A stretch of DNA of 64,000 bases from Pieris napi (GCF_905475465.1 NC_062259.1:11356501-11420500), one strand, 5' to 3'. Shown: positions 35,326-48,408, counted from the first letter of the stretch. The notes: generated from the sequence alone by a model not told the origin. Numbers and translations are program-made.

Positions 35326-36204
35326 AGTGGATTATCTTCTGGAGCCTGGTTGGTCGTATATTAGATTAGTTATCTCTCTCTTCGTTTATATTTTTTTCAT
35401 GATTCAAGAATATATTGACCAGATAGTGATAGTGAGATATATATCATAATAATACATAGACATATAATATTTTCCTTGTACGTCACCCATTAATTTGGCA
35501 AATACTCCGCAATTTCCACTACGGCTAAGGCGTGTCAAGATTCAAAATGGCTTTACTTGATACATGACGTATGCTGGTGTTAAATCAGCGTGGCGTTTGT
35601 TAATCGGTCCGATCTATTGTGGCGACTTCAATTACAAGCGTCTTACTGCTAAGTTCAGTCTCAGCTCTGTTGTTAACAAATTGTATAGGATCAATCTAGT
35701 TCTTGGTTAACTGTTTTTTATTAAAACAGATAAACTGGGGCTTTTTTTATCTTAACGTGTGAGTATCCATGGATAGTGCGTTCGGCCAAATAATAATATA
35801 CTTACGTTGAGTTTATTACAAATATTAAAACGAAACCAGGAAAGTAATAATATAAAAAAGTGTATTAAAGTTGCGACTCAAGCGAACAAAATAGAAAAGA
35901 TATAAAAAGACGGATGTCGTTGGCTCTTTGATATGATGCAGGTACTTCAGAATAGTACCCTTTTGAATACAAGTAATAAAGGTCGGCTTTTATTTCAAAT
36001 ATTCACTTTTATTGGATTGATACTATGTTCTTGTAAATTATATGTGTAATATTAATAAACTTGCACATTTTTTGCACATACATCTAACTTAAGTTTAATA
36101 GTTGTCTCCGTTGACTGACGTCTCTTTAAAAATAATCAATGTGATCATAATTATGTTTTATATATTTTTCACACTACAATAATATTGAAAAAATGTTATA
36201 TTAA

Positions 36205-36520
36205 ATATATAGCCTATGTCACTCACTGAAAAAATGACTAAATCGATCCAGTAGTTTTGATTTGTTCGTTACTGCCCGTGGCCCGTACGCGTTCAATTTG
36301 GATATTTTGATAAATCTCGTAGGGTTCAGCCTGCGTTTGCAATGTAAGCGAAAAAAAATTAATTACTTACATCACACTAGAATCCTCAAAAATACATATA
36401 AACCTTCCTCTTCAATCACTCTATCTATTTAAAAAACGCATCCAAATCCGTTGCGTAGTTTTAAAGATTTAGGCATACATAGGGACAGAGAAAGCGACTT
36501 TTTTATACTATGTAGTGATA
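36205..36520 (+). repeat. RTE-like LINE tail or Helitron-like repeat
   Basis: 'atatagcctatgtcactcac' opens the stretch; 'caaatccgttgcgtagtttt' and 'cgacttttttatactatgta' close it. Both strings are recurrent in lepidopteran repeats, but the class is uncertain. Confidence 0.45.
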
Positions 36521-38063
36521 TTCTCTTGTTTCCACTTTAAAAAAAAAATCGATTTATCTACAAATATCTATAAATATCTACACAAGATGTATTTCCTTAA
36601 TCACGAACTTCACGATAGCTTCGTCAAGTATTCATATACGTCAATACCATATTAGTTTTCGACAGTTCGAATGTGTACTGTAACACGTGTATTCGATGTT
36701 CATTCTTCCGTAATTTTCAATATCCTTTGCCTTTTAAATTTTCCATAGAAACGTATTGTATTTTAGTGTGTTTACATCTAATTGATTTCACGGTATTGTT
36801 GATACTAATAGCTACAGTGTTCTTGTAAGGGAACGTATAAAAAGGTAAGTTATCTAAGCTACTGAAGAGCAAGTTATCTTGAAGCCAACTAGCGTAGACG
36901 AATCACTTCACTTCCTTGAATAATGCATTCTGAATATCGATATACATGTTAATGCAATTCATTGCGTTTCGAAACTGCGCTCTATATATCTAACTTTTTC
37001 AAATGATTGAATATTTTATGCTTATGCTTATTACAATTTGAGTTTCTTAGAGTCTGACTCTTTAGCAAGAAGTCTGTTATACTTGTTATAAAAAGAGAAA
37101 TAATCAAAGAAAGGGATGGACTCCGAGATTGCAAAACTAGATTACAGTCAAACGGACTTAAAACTACTGAAATATTTACTTCATACTACCACATGATCAA
37201 GCTACGTAAGAAGTCTTGAACGTAGCATAAAGATTCAAAAACCAAAAGTCGGAGTTGATTTATTTTTCAAATTCGGGCATGTTGGAATATAGCTAGTTAA
37301 GTTATACTCTAGAAATTACATATTACACAAAAATACTTTTTAAACAAATACTCCATTATTTCCCAAAAATAATAACTTTGTAGAAGGCTATATAAAAGCT
37401 TATCTTACCTGTAATCAATACATAGATATAATAGACGGTTTAAAGTTCAAAGGGAAATTTTCATCAAAATTAAATTTCATTGGAAGTCAAATTGCGTTAA
37501 GGAGTAAAAGGTAGCAGATTTCAGGGAAACGCTTTCATATTTTCAAATTTGTCGCATCATATCTTTGTTTTAAAAATATTTTTAATAAATGAAGCAAACA
37601 AGTTGGCCGTTGGTAGGAAAATTTTTCATTTGAAAATATTTTACGATTTTATATTATATACCAGAAGATACCTATCTTTCAGTCAGAACCAGCTGCCCGA
37701 TGTAGATAGAAGAATTTCTTAGGATTTAGACGTGCAAGAACTATCATATGATTAAAGGCTTTCAACGTCCTAGAAATACCCACCGACGGGGGAGAATATC
37801 TTTGTCTACTTGTTATGTAATTTATATTCGTTTGAATAAAGTGATAAGATTAATGAAAACAAATAAACTGTTAGAGCTATATAGGTAAAAAAAGCATTTT
37901 AATACGACAAAGTATGTTTCATTTATATTAAAATTAAGCGCCATTTACTAACTATAGGCAAAATAATAGTGACAAATTCACTTCTACATAAATCACTATT
38001 TATATTACATATATAATAACAGTGATCGTAAGTTTTACCTAAAAAATTACATTTTAAATGTAT

Positions 38064-38326
38064 TTTTTTTTTAAAGACAATTCACACCAATTGACCGAGT
38101 CCCATGCTAAGCTGGTGAAGCTTGTGTTATGGGTACTAGGCAACGGATATACATACATATTATAGTATGACAGATAGACATAATATAAATACATATTTAA
38201 ACACCCAAGACCTAAGCACAACACCAAATGCTCATCACATCGATGTTCGTCTCAGCCGGGGATCGAACCCGGGACCCATGGATTCGCAGTCAGGGGTACT
38301 AACCACTAGACCAATGAGTCGTCGTA
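38064..38326 (-). mobile_element. SINE family 1, nearly full copy (minus)
   Basis: This is the inverse of 8387-8641: tail 'aaagacaattcacaccaatt', body 'gctcatcacatcgatgttcg', inverse B box 'ggggatcgaacccgggac' and tRNA-like head 'cagtcaggggtactaaccac'. The head is well preserved, which suggests a fairly recent insertion. Confidence 0.8.
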
Positions 38327-38335
38327 ATTTTTTTA

Positions 38336-38610
38336 GAACAGTGCTGAACGGGTAGAAGTTTCAGCTAATGTTAAGGAGATAACACAGACACTGCCAGAAA
38401 GATCGCAAGTGCATTTCTGACCTATAAAAAAGGGTACGCTCTTGTCTTGAAAGACCCTCACTGAATTGCTTCGGAAATATTTAAATGGGCACCCTGTGCG
38501 TGGTAAAATGTGATACGGATGAAATTGCACCCCTTTAGACTCGAAGTCCGATGATTAATAAATATGCGTTAATAGCTCACGTTAAAGCGGTATATAAAGC
38601 GTCAGATTTG
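38336..38610 (-). mobile_element. LINE family A remnant
   Basis: A diverged inverse copy with 'cactgccagaaagatcgcaa', 'acgctcttgtcttgaaagac' and 'actcgaagtccgatgat'. It abuts the SINE at its left. Confidence 0.65.
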
Positions 38611-40104
38611 GTATTCTCTATCACTTTATTAAACTAGTTAGCAGCTTATTCGGTGTAAGGTGTACTAGCTAACACTTGTAAGTCAGGCCTACATGAAAAA
38701 TCCCAATTTTCTCTTCTTTTAAACAGAGTTTGAGTTACGTATTGATATTTCTGCGAAAAAACAAATGCAATAAAATTCCAAATATACGATCTCGCAATTC
38801 AAACTAAAACGTTTTCAAAGCTTCATCACAGTGCTTTTGCTACAAGAGTGCTTAATCAGAAACATACAATAAATATTTAATGTCATAATACATTATGCCA
38901 ACTTGTAGGGTTTGTTTTATCCTTTGTATTGAATAGAACCGACGACAATACACACAAGACTCTTCACTACATATACACACTAAATCTTCATGTCACTACA
39001 TTCAAATTCAATAGGGTACGTCAGGTTAGGTATTGTTTGAGCTCAAATAAGGAATTATGAATATATGCAATGGTAATTTACGCGACTTTATCCTTCACCG
39101 TACGAGAAAAAATCCTTTGTAAACTTTCTCAGAAGTATATTAATATATAAAGCAAGAAAAGGAGTGTACGAATAATATATGCTTCCTCCATTTGGTTCGA
39201 CAAAGATTTACTTCGTATTTTTTTACTTTTTTATGAGATAATTCTCTATATCGCTGGAAATATAAATCATCCATCCTGAATTAATATTTATTATAATGAA
39301 TGAATCCATTCATCCTGAATCTAATAACGCTAAAGCTTATTAAACCGTTGATTTACTTAACATAAGTTATTGAAATGAAATCTATAATACTAATAATAAT
39401 ATCTATCTATAATCATTCCGTAAAACCATTTATATAGGACTAACCCGCTGCAAATCCGAATTATTTGCCATCGGCCTACCGACGGAACATACGCAACCAA
39501 AAATAAAAAATACCTGAGAAGTTTTGCATCCTACAAACTCTTATTAATAATTAAATAAATAATAACTTTAAATAATAATTTAAAGTAAATATTCCGCCGG
39601 TGTCAGACTAAGGTTTTAAGAAAATATAATTTTCAAAATCTTCAATGATTCAATCCATTAAAGGATCTGGGAAGTTTTGCAACTTCACATACATTTTGAA
39701 AGCCAAACAATTTTGTAAAAATCTTTTATTGAGCAATATTTCCATCGGACGAAGACATTTTTCTTCAGAAATTTTCTATGAAAACTCACGAAGTTAACGA
39801 TGCAACATTACTTGAATGCCCAGGGATTTAGGTGGGTAAATTTGAAAATTCCACCCTGGTATAGTAATAACAATCTATATTACGAAAAATATTCTTTTAT
39901 ATAATGTATTTGTTCAGAATCTGTTTTTGGTTCTTGCTACAATTTTTTAAGCACTCGAGCTAGAAAGTAGCTACACTTGTTGAATAAAATAATTAAATAC
40001 ACAGTGAACAGACCAATAATCAAAAAGATCGACCCAGAAAGCACCCAAGTGTCACTTGCCATATTCCTGGCGTCAATATCGTGAACCGTTAAGTATATTT
40101 CGAA

Positions 40105-40325
40105 TCCCTAGATTAATAAGTCTATGGCTAAAGATGCCATGACACGTATGAGCAGTATCTGGAAAAAGAAGGAGAAATCAGAACCAAAATCAGATTGGTA
40201 CGGGTTCTAGTATTCATTATCTTCCTGTATGGAGTAGAAATGAGAACTATCCTGAGGAAGGCAAAGGATTTATGCCTTTGAGATGGACTGTGATGGACCG
40301 TGGACTGCGAAGCGCACCCATACAT
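40105..40325 (+). pseudogene. RTE-like LINE reverse transcriptase remnant, left part
   Basis: The plus strand carries 'AKDAMTRMSSIWKKKEKS' in one frame and 'IRLVRVLVFIIFLYGVEM' in another, the order seen in RTE-type reverse transcriptases. A short right part reading 'REALDRYRWKQIVR' sits at about 40890-40941, so the element seems to have been split by the LINE A fragment in between. Confidence 0.6.
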
Positions 40326-40406
40326 CGATATTGACCCATCTCCGAGTACGGTCTCGCCTGTCTACCACAAGCCGACTACGAATTACCGCATATTTCAGCC
40401 ATATAA

Positions 40407-40860
40407 TTTTTTTTATATAGAACGGGGGGCAAACGGTCAGGAGGCTCACCTGCCCTGTGATTCTGTAGCTCACTTCACGAACTCACACAGCGGTTTTCGC
40501 ATCGGCGGTCGCTCTCAAATCAGTCGTGAAGCAGTCATTTTATGATTTGGCATTCTGATAAACAATAAAGTACAAGCTCCCACCTTTTCAACCGCTGTGT
40601 GAGTTCGTGATGTGAGTTACAGAATCGCAGGGCTGATGTTAAGTGATACCGCCGCCCATGGACACTCTCAATGCCAGAGGGCTCGCAAGTGCGTTGCCGG
40701 CCTTTTAAGAATTGGTACGCTCTTTTCTTGAAGGACCCTAAGTCGAATTGGTTCGGAAATACTTCAGTGGGCAGCTGGTTCCACATAGTGGTGGTGCGCG
40801 GCAAACACTGCCTATATAATGCATGACGATGGGAAATTTGAGAAACTCATCACCCTGAAA
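40407..40860 (-). mobile_element. LINE family A 3' end, split by a MITE
   Basis: The minus strand reads 'TTTMWNQLPTEVFPNQFDLG' and 'SFKKRAYQFLKGRQR' and then the family 3' end with tail 'ttatatagaacggggggcaa'. The MITE at 40453-40632 interrupts it: the flanks 'gctcacctg' and 'ctgatgttaagtga' rejoin as the normal family sequence. The coding piece is the C-terminus of the reverse transcriptase only. Confidence 0.8.
40453..40632. mobile_element. MITE with CTG target duplication, copy 2
   Basis: The ends CCCTGTGATTCTGTAGCTCA and TGAGTTACAGAATCGCAGGG are inverted repeats that extend inward through 'cgaactcacacagcggtt'. CTG flanks it at 40450-40452 and 40633-40635. The empty site is known because it lies inside LINE family A. 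It is longer than the copy at 7550-7661, keeping both full arms. Confidence 0.85.
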
Positions 40861-40889
40861 AGTATATACCTACTATGAGGTATATAATA

Positions 40890-40941
40890 TATATACTAAG
40901 AGAGGCTCTGGACAGATACCGGTGGAAACAGATAGTCCGCT
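40890..40941 (+). pseudogene. RTE-like LINE remnant, right part
   Basis: The plus strand encodes 'REALDRYRWKQIVR', a usual near-terminal motif of RTE-type LINE proteins, in the same orientation as 40105-40325. Confidence 0.5.
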
Positions 40942-43900
40942 TCAGATGTTTTCTTGCTGACCATACTCAGACATGAGCTACCGCAGAGAGAGAGATGGCA
41001 AAACTTATTTTCCTTTGACTACGAACTTGTAGTAATAACTAATTTTACTCAGATTGTACACACTACAAAACTTGCAACTTGCAAGAAACTAAGTCCTGTT
41101 TTATACAATTATTGCGGCAATAAAGTCCCGACATGTGATTTTTTTTTAAGTATTACTGATCAGCCTTCTATGCCACTCACCTCGTCGATTTTGGTATTAG
41201 ACGAGTACAATATCTTACTTTTCTTCAACCAACGAGCATGTGTTAGTTGCGCTTAAAATAAAAATCCATTGGTAACAGGCAACAAACACACGACCTTACG
41301 GTATAATCGCACATATAGCAACTAACATACCTCCAGTGTAAATAATAATATAGAGATTGAAAATTAATATGAATAAATATTAACCGTCGTCAAAATATCA
41401 AAGAACACGGCACTTCGTTTATTTATAAATATTAATTGCATTTTTAATATCCAATGTATGACAGCATGAGCAACAAAGCTTTCAAAGCTAGATACTATAC
41501 TCAAAGAAAAACTCAATCTTTAGCCCCATACTAATGATATGCATGAAAAATGCAATTTTAAAGTTTAAAGAGGGATCTAATAACCTCGAGAAAAGCTCTC
41601 CCGGTTTTAAAATCACGTTTATTAAAATATACTATGATATTTACGTCATGCTTAAGAGGGTTTTCAAAAAGGCATACTATTTATCCTTAAAAATATTATA
41701 CAAACACAATCACACATGTATGTCACAAAATTACAAAGTAGCTATATTTTCATGAATATTGTGGCATTTAACAACACTATACAAGTAGTGCTGTTAAAAG
41801 TATATTTGTTTCTAGTTAACTAATTATCATTATAATAAGGTTTCATTACAATATTTGTCATGCCCACGAAATATTTAATGTTCTAAGATTACACATATAA
41901 GGTACCAATAAACATATCCAGTCTGAGATACTTGTATGTATGAATGAATGTACTTCGACAAAATATTTAGAAAAAAATAGACACTGATCTATTTAAAAAA
42001 ATACCATAAATATCAGAGGACAGATCAAAGAAAAATATTGGATGAAATACCTGTATTTTGAAAAAGCGCTTGACTTTTTCGTGTGAAAATACTAGCCATG
42101 GTACACAGTTGTTGGCATCTCCGACAGCGGTCAACATTTAGTGTAGTTAACAATATGAATACTATTGGAACTCGAAAGTATACCCTACCGCTTTAGTAAT
42201 AAATACGGCTTGTTGAAGCTTTCCAAGATCGTATTTTTATGATTCCAAAAAAATAATGTCCCATTTCCAATTTCTGTAATATCCTGACACAATGTATTAC
42301 CTACGTTCCACTTATCGTCGAGATGAAATATTTTTGCCGTATCGATTCACAGGCATGTGTCAATAAATATATCTGACCTCTCGTAAACCTACAACCAATT
42401 TATATTTTGATGTGCTTCATAGGAATGGTTGTATGTGCACGTCTTGCACACATTATGTATGGAATGGCATAACCAAAAGATTTCCTACAAAATCGACTTT
42501 GTTTAACAGAATATTGATTTAACATCAATCTCAAAACAGCTAGGTAATAAAAGATATAGTTTAATTAATTAATTAAGGGCACGCTCGTATAAAGCCGGTT
42601 TTTTGTTCATTTTAGATTAATTAAATTCTTGATATAATGGAAAGAAATTACTCCACAACCAAAGTAGTATACGCCTTGAATTAGTTGGATTATTAGACAC
42701 GCCGATATATAATTTTTCACTGCCAATTAAAACCAAACAATAATAGTATAATATTTGTTTCGTAACAATTAAATATATTAAGTATTCTAGTGAAATTACC
42801 AACCAGGATTTTTAATGTAGCGATGTTTTTCTGGTGCGAGAAATCACAGTTTGCAAATTATTACTGTCCCGAAATTGTTCGTAAAAACACTCACTGAAAC
42901 GAAATACATTTAAGTATCAACATATAAGTACGGTCTGGTTTAAACTGAATTACCTTTTACTTGAAAATGTATTTATAGAACTCATTGCTAGCCAGTGGAC
43001 TGTAAAGTAAATTTGTAGGAGAGATGTGTCCGGAGTCTATGTTAAGGTTGATATTGGGACACTAAGCTGGGTTATTAAATTCAACTTTCTACATATCCCT
43101 TTAAGTATCCCTATACTAAAGTAACCTAACATAGGTACTGAACAAATAACTATTGGGTCAGTGGTGTGATTATCTTTCCCTTTTAAATAGAGGATATATG
43201 TGTGTTTTAATGACACTGATAATTTTTACTGTAACCAGTACAGTTAGTCTAACCCTAGTCAAAGTAATACGGCTCTCTGTCCTTCTTGGAGTTTCTTTGT
43301 TCACTTCGCTTTGGCGCTGGTCCAAATATCCTTGTGTTATTTATAATTTAAAACAAAGTTGGTACAGTTTTTCTGTGGAATTTTATCACTAGAGGTCACT
43401 ATTGCACAACTGTTAAATGCCTTCGAAAAACGTGATAGTTGATTAAATAATACAAAAAAGCAAATATTAGTATATTTGCTTAAGTTATAAATATTATCTT
43501 ACTAGTGTTAATGTTTGTTTACCATTTGTTTTTATTTAATTGATAAAGGGTTAATGAATCTGCTGTCTTTTGTGGTAACAATATTATATTTAATAATTTT
43601 CATTTTCCCTTTTTGATGCGAAAGATACTTTGTCTGGTCTTATACATAATTATTTGGTTTAACAAATTCCTATATATATAACATATATAAGCTTATTTTC
43701 TTTATTTATTACTTGGATGTTTCTTATGAATAAATATATTAGAATGTAGTTATTAGTCAAATGTTTATGTGTATCGTGTTTTGGTGGTGATTTCAATCTT
43801 TTTTTTAAATCTATTATCACTGGAAAGGCGGGCATTTGCAGTACCGCGAATTCGAGATTGGAGTGTGATCTATGACCTGACAGCTAACATTAAGCCATTA

Positions 43901-43965
43901 GCATTAAATTTTAACAAATGCATGGGAAATCCTTAACGGTAAACTTTAAGAAAGATTTGTTACAG

Positions 43966-44095
43966 ATGATACCTAAAACTCCCAGAGGTAAGGACTACGC
44001 TTTGAGCCTTCGCCCCGACTTCCATCGTGCTGTTTTCGACACCATCGTTTTCTACGGCTGGACTGACGTTATCTATATCTACGATTCTCATGATG
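43966..44095 (+). CDS. GluRI: AMPA-type ionotropic glutamate receptor, amino-terminal domain exon
   Basis: This is an internal exon of 130 bp: acceptor 'gatttgttacag', donor GTAAGT at 44096. It starts on a codon boundary, in agreement with 32002, and ends with one base of a split codon. It encodes 'MIPKTPRGKDYALSLRPDFH' followed by an aspartate-rich strand ending 'YGWTDVIYIYDSHDG'. R-P-D-[FY]-H and Y-G-W..I-Y-x-Y-D-S-H-D-G are conserved in insect GluRI. The ATG at 43966 is an internal methionine, not a start. The following exon was not found before the window ends. Confidence 0.9.
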
Positions 44096-44197
44096 GTAAG
44101 TTTTTTCAAAGTCCTATAATTGTAGTTGTAGGTTAATTACGAGGTCATCAAAATAATTTTTCACAAAATCTGTGTGACTTCACTTCATATAAAATTA

Positions 44198-44531
44198 CTA
44201 GCTGACCCGGCAAACGCCATGCCATGTATATCATTTCTAGCAAACATTTATTTAATTGAATAAAAATAACAATCTACTATAATAAAAATAGGGGTTAATC
44301 GTAGAGCGGTGACAATTAAAGGTAGATTTGTATTTGGTGCTGTTTAATTAAAAATAAAAACAAAAAATGTTGTCTAAAAAATAAAAAAAATTACATTTAG
44401 GGAGTGAACAATTGATATTGTCTGATTAGCAGACCTAACCGATATGCACACAAAATTTTACGAAAATCGGTCGAACCATTTCGGATGAGTTTAATTACAA
44501 AAACCGTGTCACGATAATTTTATATATTAGA
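44198..44531 (-). mobile_element. Non-autonomous Helitron (minus), different family
   Basis: On the minus strand it starts TCTAATATATAAAATTATCG after an A and ends 'gccgggtcagCTAG' before a T, fitting the Helitron TC...CTAG/A-T rule. The interior includes 'cgaaatggttcgaccgattt'. A decayed relative with 'tgacccggcaaacgttattt' lies at about 60620-60735. It has no coding capacity. Confidence 0.75.
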
Positions 44532-45469
44532 TAAAACGTAAATATGTATATGTATGTCCTTCATCCCACCATTTTACAAGCCATAATCATGAAAATATTC
44601 ACAATGAAATGTGTGAAAGACAAACAATGGTTATCTAAATAGCAATTAGATATTTTTTAATTACAGGGTGAATGTGATATTATAGTGAATTGCATTAAGA
44701 AAGTTTGGCCCTATCCCTTAAATTGTCACTAAATTATGAAGATTATATAGGATTCCCTTAGGAGAACAAACCCTAAGACCATATGGTCCACGAGAATGAC
44801 CGTAAAATTCAAGTGTTTTATGATAATGACATATTTTTTGAAAACATAATTTTTTACGATATAGTCATAATAGCGTAAAAATTATAGTAACTAACGCAGC
44901 TAGTTATTTAATATATATTAGGTAGGTCAGTGACTAATCTAATACAACCTTACACGTTGCTTAGGTACGTACCAAAAAGACTCGCATGTTAAAGTGTTAT
45001 AGACAACTTTTGTTGCTGTATTTATAACATTCCGTATACATTATACTTTAATTATCCAAACATGCTTTCAACATAAACGATGCACAATAGGAATTCGTGT
45101 TGTTCAATGGTATCGAAATCATTATGTTGCTTATTGACCAGAAAATTTATCATTTAGCATTCCCAATGGATATGCATTCAGAATAACGAATAAATAATAT
45201 TACTAGAAATTTAATTATAAATTAAACATCATTGCAGCATAATAAAGTTCAGTTTTAATCGTCATATGATTTTAAAATAATGTGGTACCGCGAGGCATAC
45301 ATATTTCCTGGGCAGTGCTTGCAGCAAAGGCACATTTGGTCTGATACTTCAAAATAGGGTGATAGTTCAATCATCAGCTCATATTGACGGGCGCTATGTC
45401 AGAGGTTATAAGTCACTGACCTGTTACAGTAACCCTACCCTGTGTATTACTCGTACATATTATAAAATA

Positions 45470-45941
45470 GAGTCTGGCTAATGAAAGAAGATAATTGAAT
45501 TATTTGAAAACTTTCGGATGGCAACACAGAATGTCATTGAATTTCTTAGACTAGTATAATTTATTGTCTTGATACTTCATGCAATTACTCATTTTTATTT
45601 CTATTATATATTTTTTCCGAATAGTTAACAGGTATAATAGCCTAAACTTTGTTTTATTTGATAGAATATTTCGTTTCTTTCGCAGGATTTAATTATTCCA
45701 AATAAAGTTGTGTTTTATAATAAATATAGTTTTAGTTTTCCATGCAATGCTAGTCATTTTAAGTATCAATAGTATAAGACTAAATTCGTAAAGTATTTAA
45801 TTTCATAGAAATACAGTAACTATCAATGTAAGAAATAATAAAATAAAAGTAAGTATGTCAAACTATATTAACCTTTTAGGGATACCATACAATTTTTTTT
45901 TATTTGCGCTTTTTCGTTATCTTCTTTCATTAGCCAGACTC
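45470..45941. mobile_element. Tc1/mariner-type MITE with TA duplication
   Basis: GAGTCTGGCTAATGAAAGAA at 45470 is the exact inverse of the end at 45941, and the perfect pairing covers about 25 bases. TA flanks each side (45468-45469 and 45942-45943). The 472-bp interior is AT-rich and non-coding. Confidence 0.8.
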
Positions 45942-47555
45942 TACGTGTCGTGGAGTTTGAAGACTTCAAATTATAGGCTGGTCAATTCAGAAAACTTATA
46001 CAGTTATAAACTAAACTACCCTTCACGATGAACTTATCCTTTTCTGGACTAATATTTGTTCTATACATATACAGGTCTTTACTCTCATACTTTTTTATAA
46101 ACTATTTACTGGCTTGAGTAATGTGATCATTACGTTGGCTTGCATTTAATGTAAAGAGTTGTTTTTCGTGCATTTTTTTTTAACAATATTTCAACTTTGT
46201 AACACCAATTTAATCGCCTTAAAATTATTAAGCATTCGCCTTAAGATTATGCGCTCGTTGTCTGTTACATTTTTTTTTTTTCAAAAAGAATTACAATATC
46301 CAGGTGAAGTCTGATCCACGGGTTTCGATATTATCCTTCACTGTACGACCATATTAATCGGGCATAGAAAGAAACAACTATTTCTGGATAGTGGAGATAC
46401 GAACACAGGGCCTTAAAGTATAAAATCGCAAACGTAGCTTATAAATTTTCTCTTTTTAATGAAGTACAATATAAGCCTTTATTTATTTAAAAGCTTTTTT
46501 AATCACGAGCGGAGCACAATTAAGAGATTGATTTGATCTAACCAATGGTCCTTTAATGACCTAACCATTTCCGATATAATAGATAGAAATTAATAAAAAA
46601 TAATTATCATCTTAATACTGTGCAGAAAAACGCTTTTAGTTGCTTGTTCTAAAATAGGCTTAAAACGCTCTGATGTCGTATTAAATGAAAGTAAATGACT
46701 CGCAAAGGTTATTCAAGGTCAAATTAGAATCCAAACTAAAATTGCCGACATCCGCGATGACATCAAAGAAATTTGCTTTTTACAATTATTGGTTAGTAGA
46801 GTTTCTGTGTACAGTAGATATAAATTGTAGAAGAGCTTTTGTTCAAGAAATTCGGTATTTTCAGTAGGCCAAAAGTTTTTATTTTATAATCGTTTACTGT
46901 TATACTGTTTTGGCATCTTTGATAGCACTTAATATGTAATACATTTAGTTCACTTACTGGCAATCGACATACATATGTGCACTCAATGCCAGAGTTTCGA
47001 GAGCTCATTTTTAGCAGAATTGATAATCAATTCTTATTGATCGGTCCCGTGCCATTCCAGTCGAAAAATGTTTCAATTCGTTAGATACAGGAGGCTGAGG
47101 ATAATTTTTAAATTATACTTAAGTTAATTTTTTATTAGTATTAAAATGTTATAAAGTTTTTATTTATACAGATTTTATAAATGAAATCGCGACTTCATTA
47201 ACAAAGCCTAAAAAACATAAAATGGCAGTATTTTAAAACGGCCTGTTGGAAATCGTTATTGAAGTGACAAATAAATTGTTTTCAACGTTTAAAGAAAATA
47301 GAATTTTCTTTCGAACTGTGAATAATTAGCAATTGAGCAAATTGAAAAATTCTAATCGATGATTACAAACGCTTGAGTCTTTGTTTCGGGCGTAATACGA
47401 ATGAAAGAATCAAGTCGAAGTAGTGAATAAAATTGCTCTTTGCCCTTATTATTCGCATGTATAAATCAAACGTTATAAAACATTATTGAACTAATTGACG
47501 TCTTAAACATTTGTGCATAATATCGATATCGAAATATGTTTTTACTGTGTTTATA

Positions 47556-47957
47556 TCTATATATATAAAAATGAAACCCGTTTTCCGTTGTCACGACATA
47601 ACATGAAAACGGCTTGACCGATTAGTCTGATTTTTTTTTATAATATACCTTGAAGTACGAGGAGAAAAATTTAAAAAAATTTAGTGAAACAGTCTAAAAA
47701 CAACACTTTTCTATATTCCCATACAAAATATTCGTAATAATACTTAAAAGTCAATTTGAACTTTAATACCATCGCATAAAGTTCAAGTATTAGTGGAGGG
47801 GTTCCGGGAAGGTAAATTTTTATTTTTTGACATAATGTATTTGTTGTCTTATCAATTTTCTTTTTTTTATAGACCGGTGTCCCGAATAGCAGAATAGGTA
47901 TTTTAAACAAATAAAGAATCGACTGTTAGGCGGTACGATGTTCGCCAGGCCAGCTAG
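47556..47957 (+). mobile_element. Non-autonomous Helitron, copy 2
   Basis: The end TCTATATATATAAAAATGAA follows an A, and the end 'cgccaggccagCTAG' precedes a T. It aligns along its length with 3641-4063, including 'gagggg ttccggg' and 'gaccggtgtcccgaatagca'. A GGCG/CGCC hairpin precedes the CTAG end. Confidence 0.87.
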
Positions 47958-48408
47958 TAATAAATAATAACTAATGAGAATATCAATTTTGATATGTCCA
48001 GGTGCGGCGTTCCTACGCGCGAATGTGATGAGACCGATTCGGTTATAAACATGGTTGTTTCAAGATAACAGCGTATCAATTATTTATAAATCCGGCAATG
48101 CACTTGCGAGCCTTCTGGTGAGTTGCTGGCCAGACGTTTGTTCCGTTTGTAAAAATATGGTGCAGAAAAACGTTTTTAGCGCTTGCAATAGGTTTTAGGT
48201 TTAGCAACGGGTGTTTGGTTAGGTTTTATTAAATGCTTACAGAGAGTCACTGACCTGATAACATTAAAGGGAACTACGTTCGAAGACTAGGACTTTTAAT
48301 TAAAAGAGCATAAATTTACATTTTTTATTTATCTCATCAAGTCAAACGGACAAAAATGGACGCAGCATTATCTATAAAAAGTTTATTTTTGTTAAGAAAA
48401 TTATCTGA

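Larger units (their letters stand above)
32003..43965 (+). other. Receptor intron of about 12.0 kb
   Basis: The donor is at 32003 (GTAGGA) and the acceptor 'gatttgttacag' ends at 43965. Recognised content is listed separately: LINE B 32556, repeat 33127, LINE remnant 33935, LINE B minus 34983, RTE tail 36205, SINE 38064, LINE A 38336, nested stack 40105-40941. I see nothing definite in about 32010-32550, 33500-33930, 34840-34980, 35330-36200, 36530-38060, 38620-40100 and 40950-43960; these are AT-rich with only chance short reading frames. The 100-codon plus frame at 40954-41256 begins inside LINE debris and matches nothing I know. Confidence 0.85.

Noticed and set aside
40954..41256. A 100-codon plus-strand frame
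   Set aside because: It starts just beyond LINE debris, resembles nothing known to me, and has ordinary intron composition.
43918..43965. A translation start at 43918 for the third receptor exon
   Set aside because: A good acceptor ends at 43965 and its phase matches the previous exon, so the upstream codons are intron.
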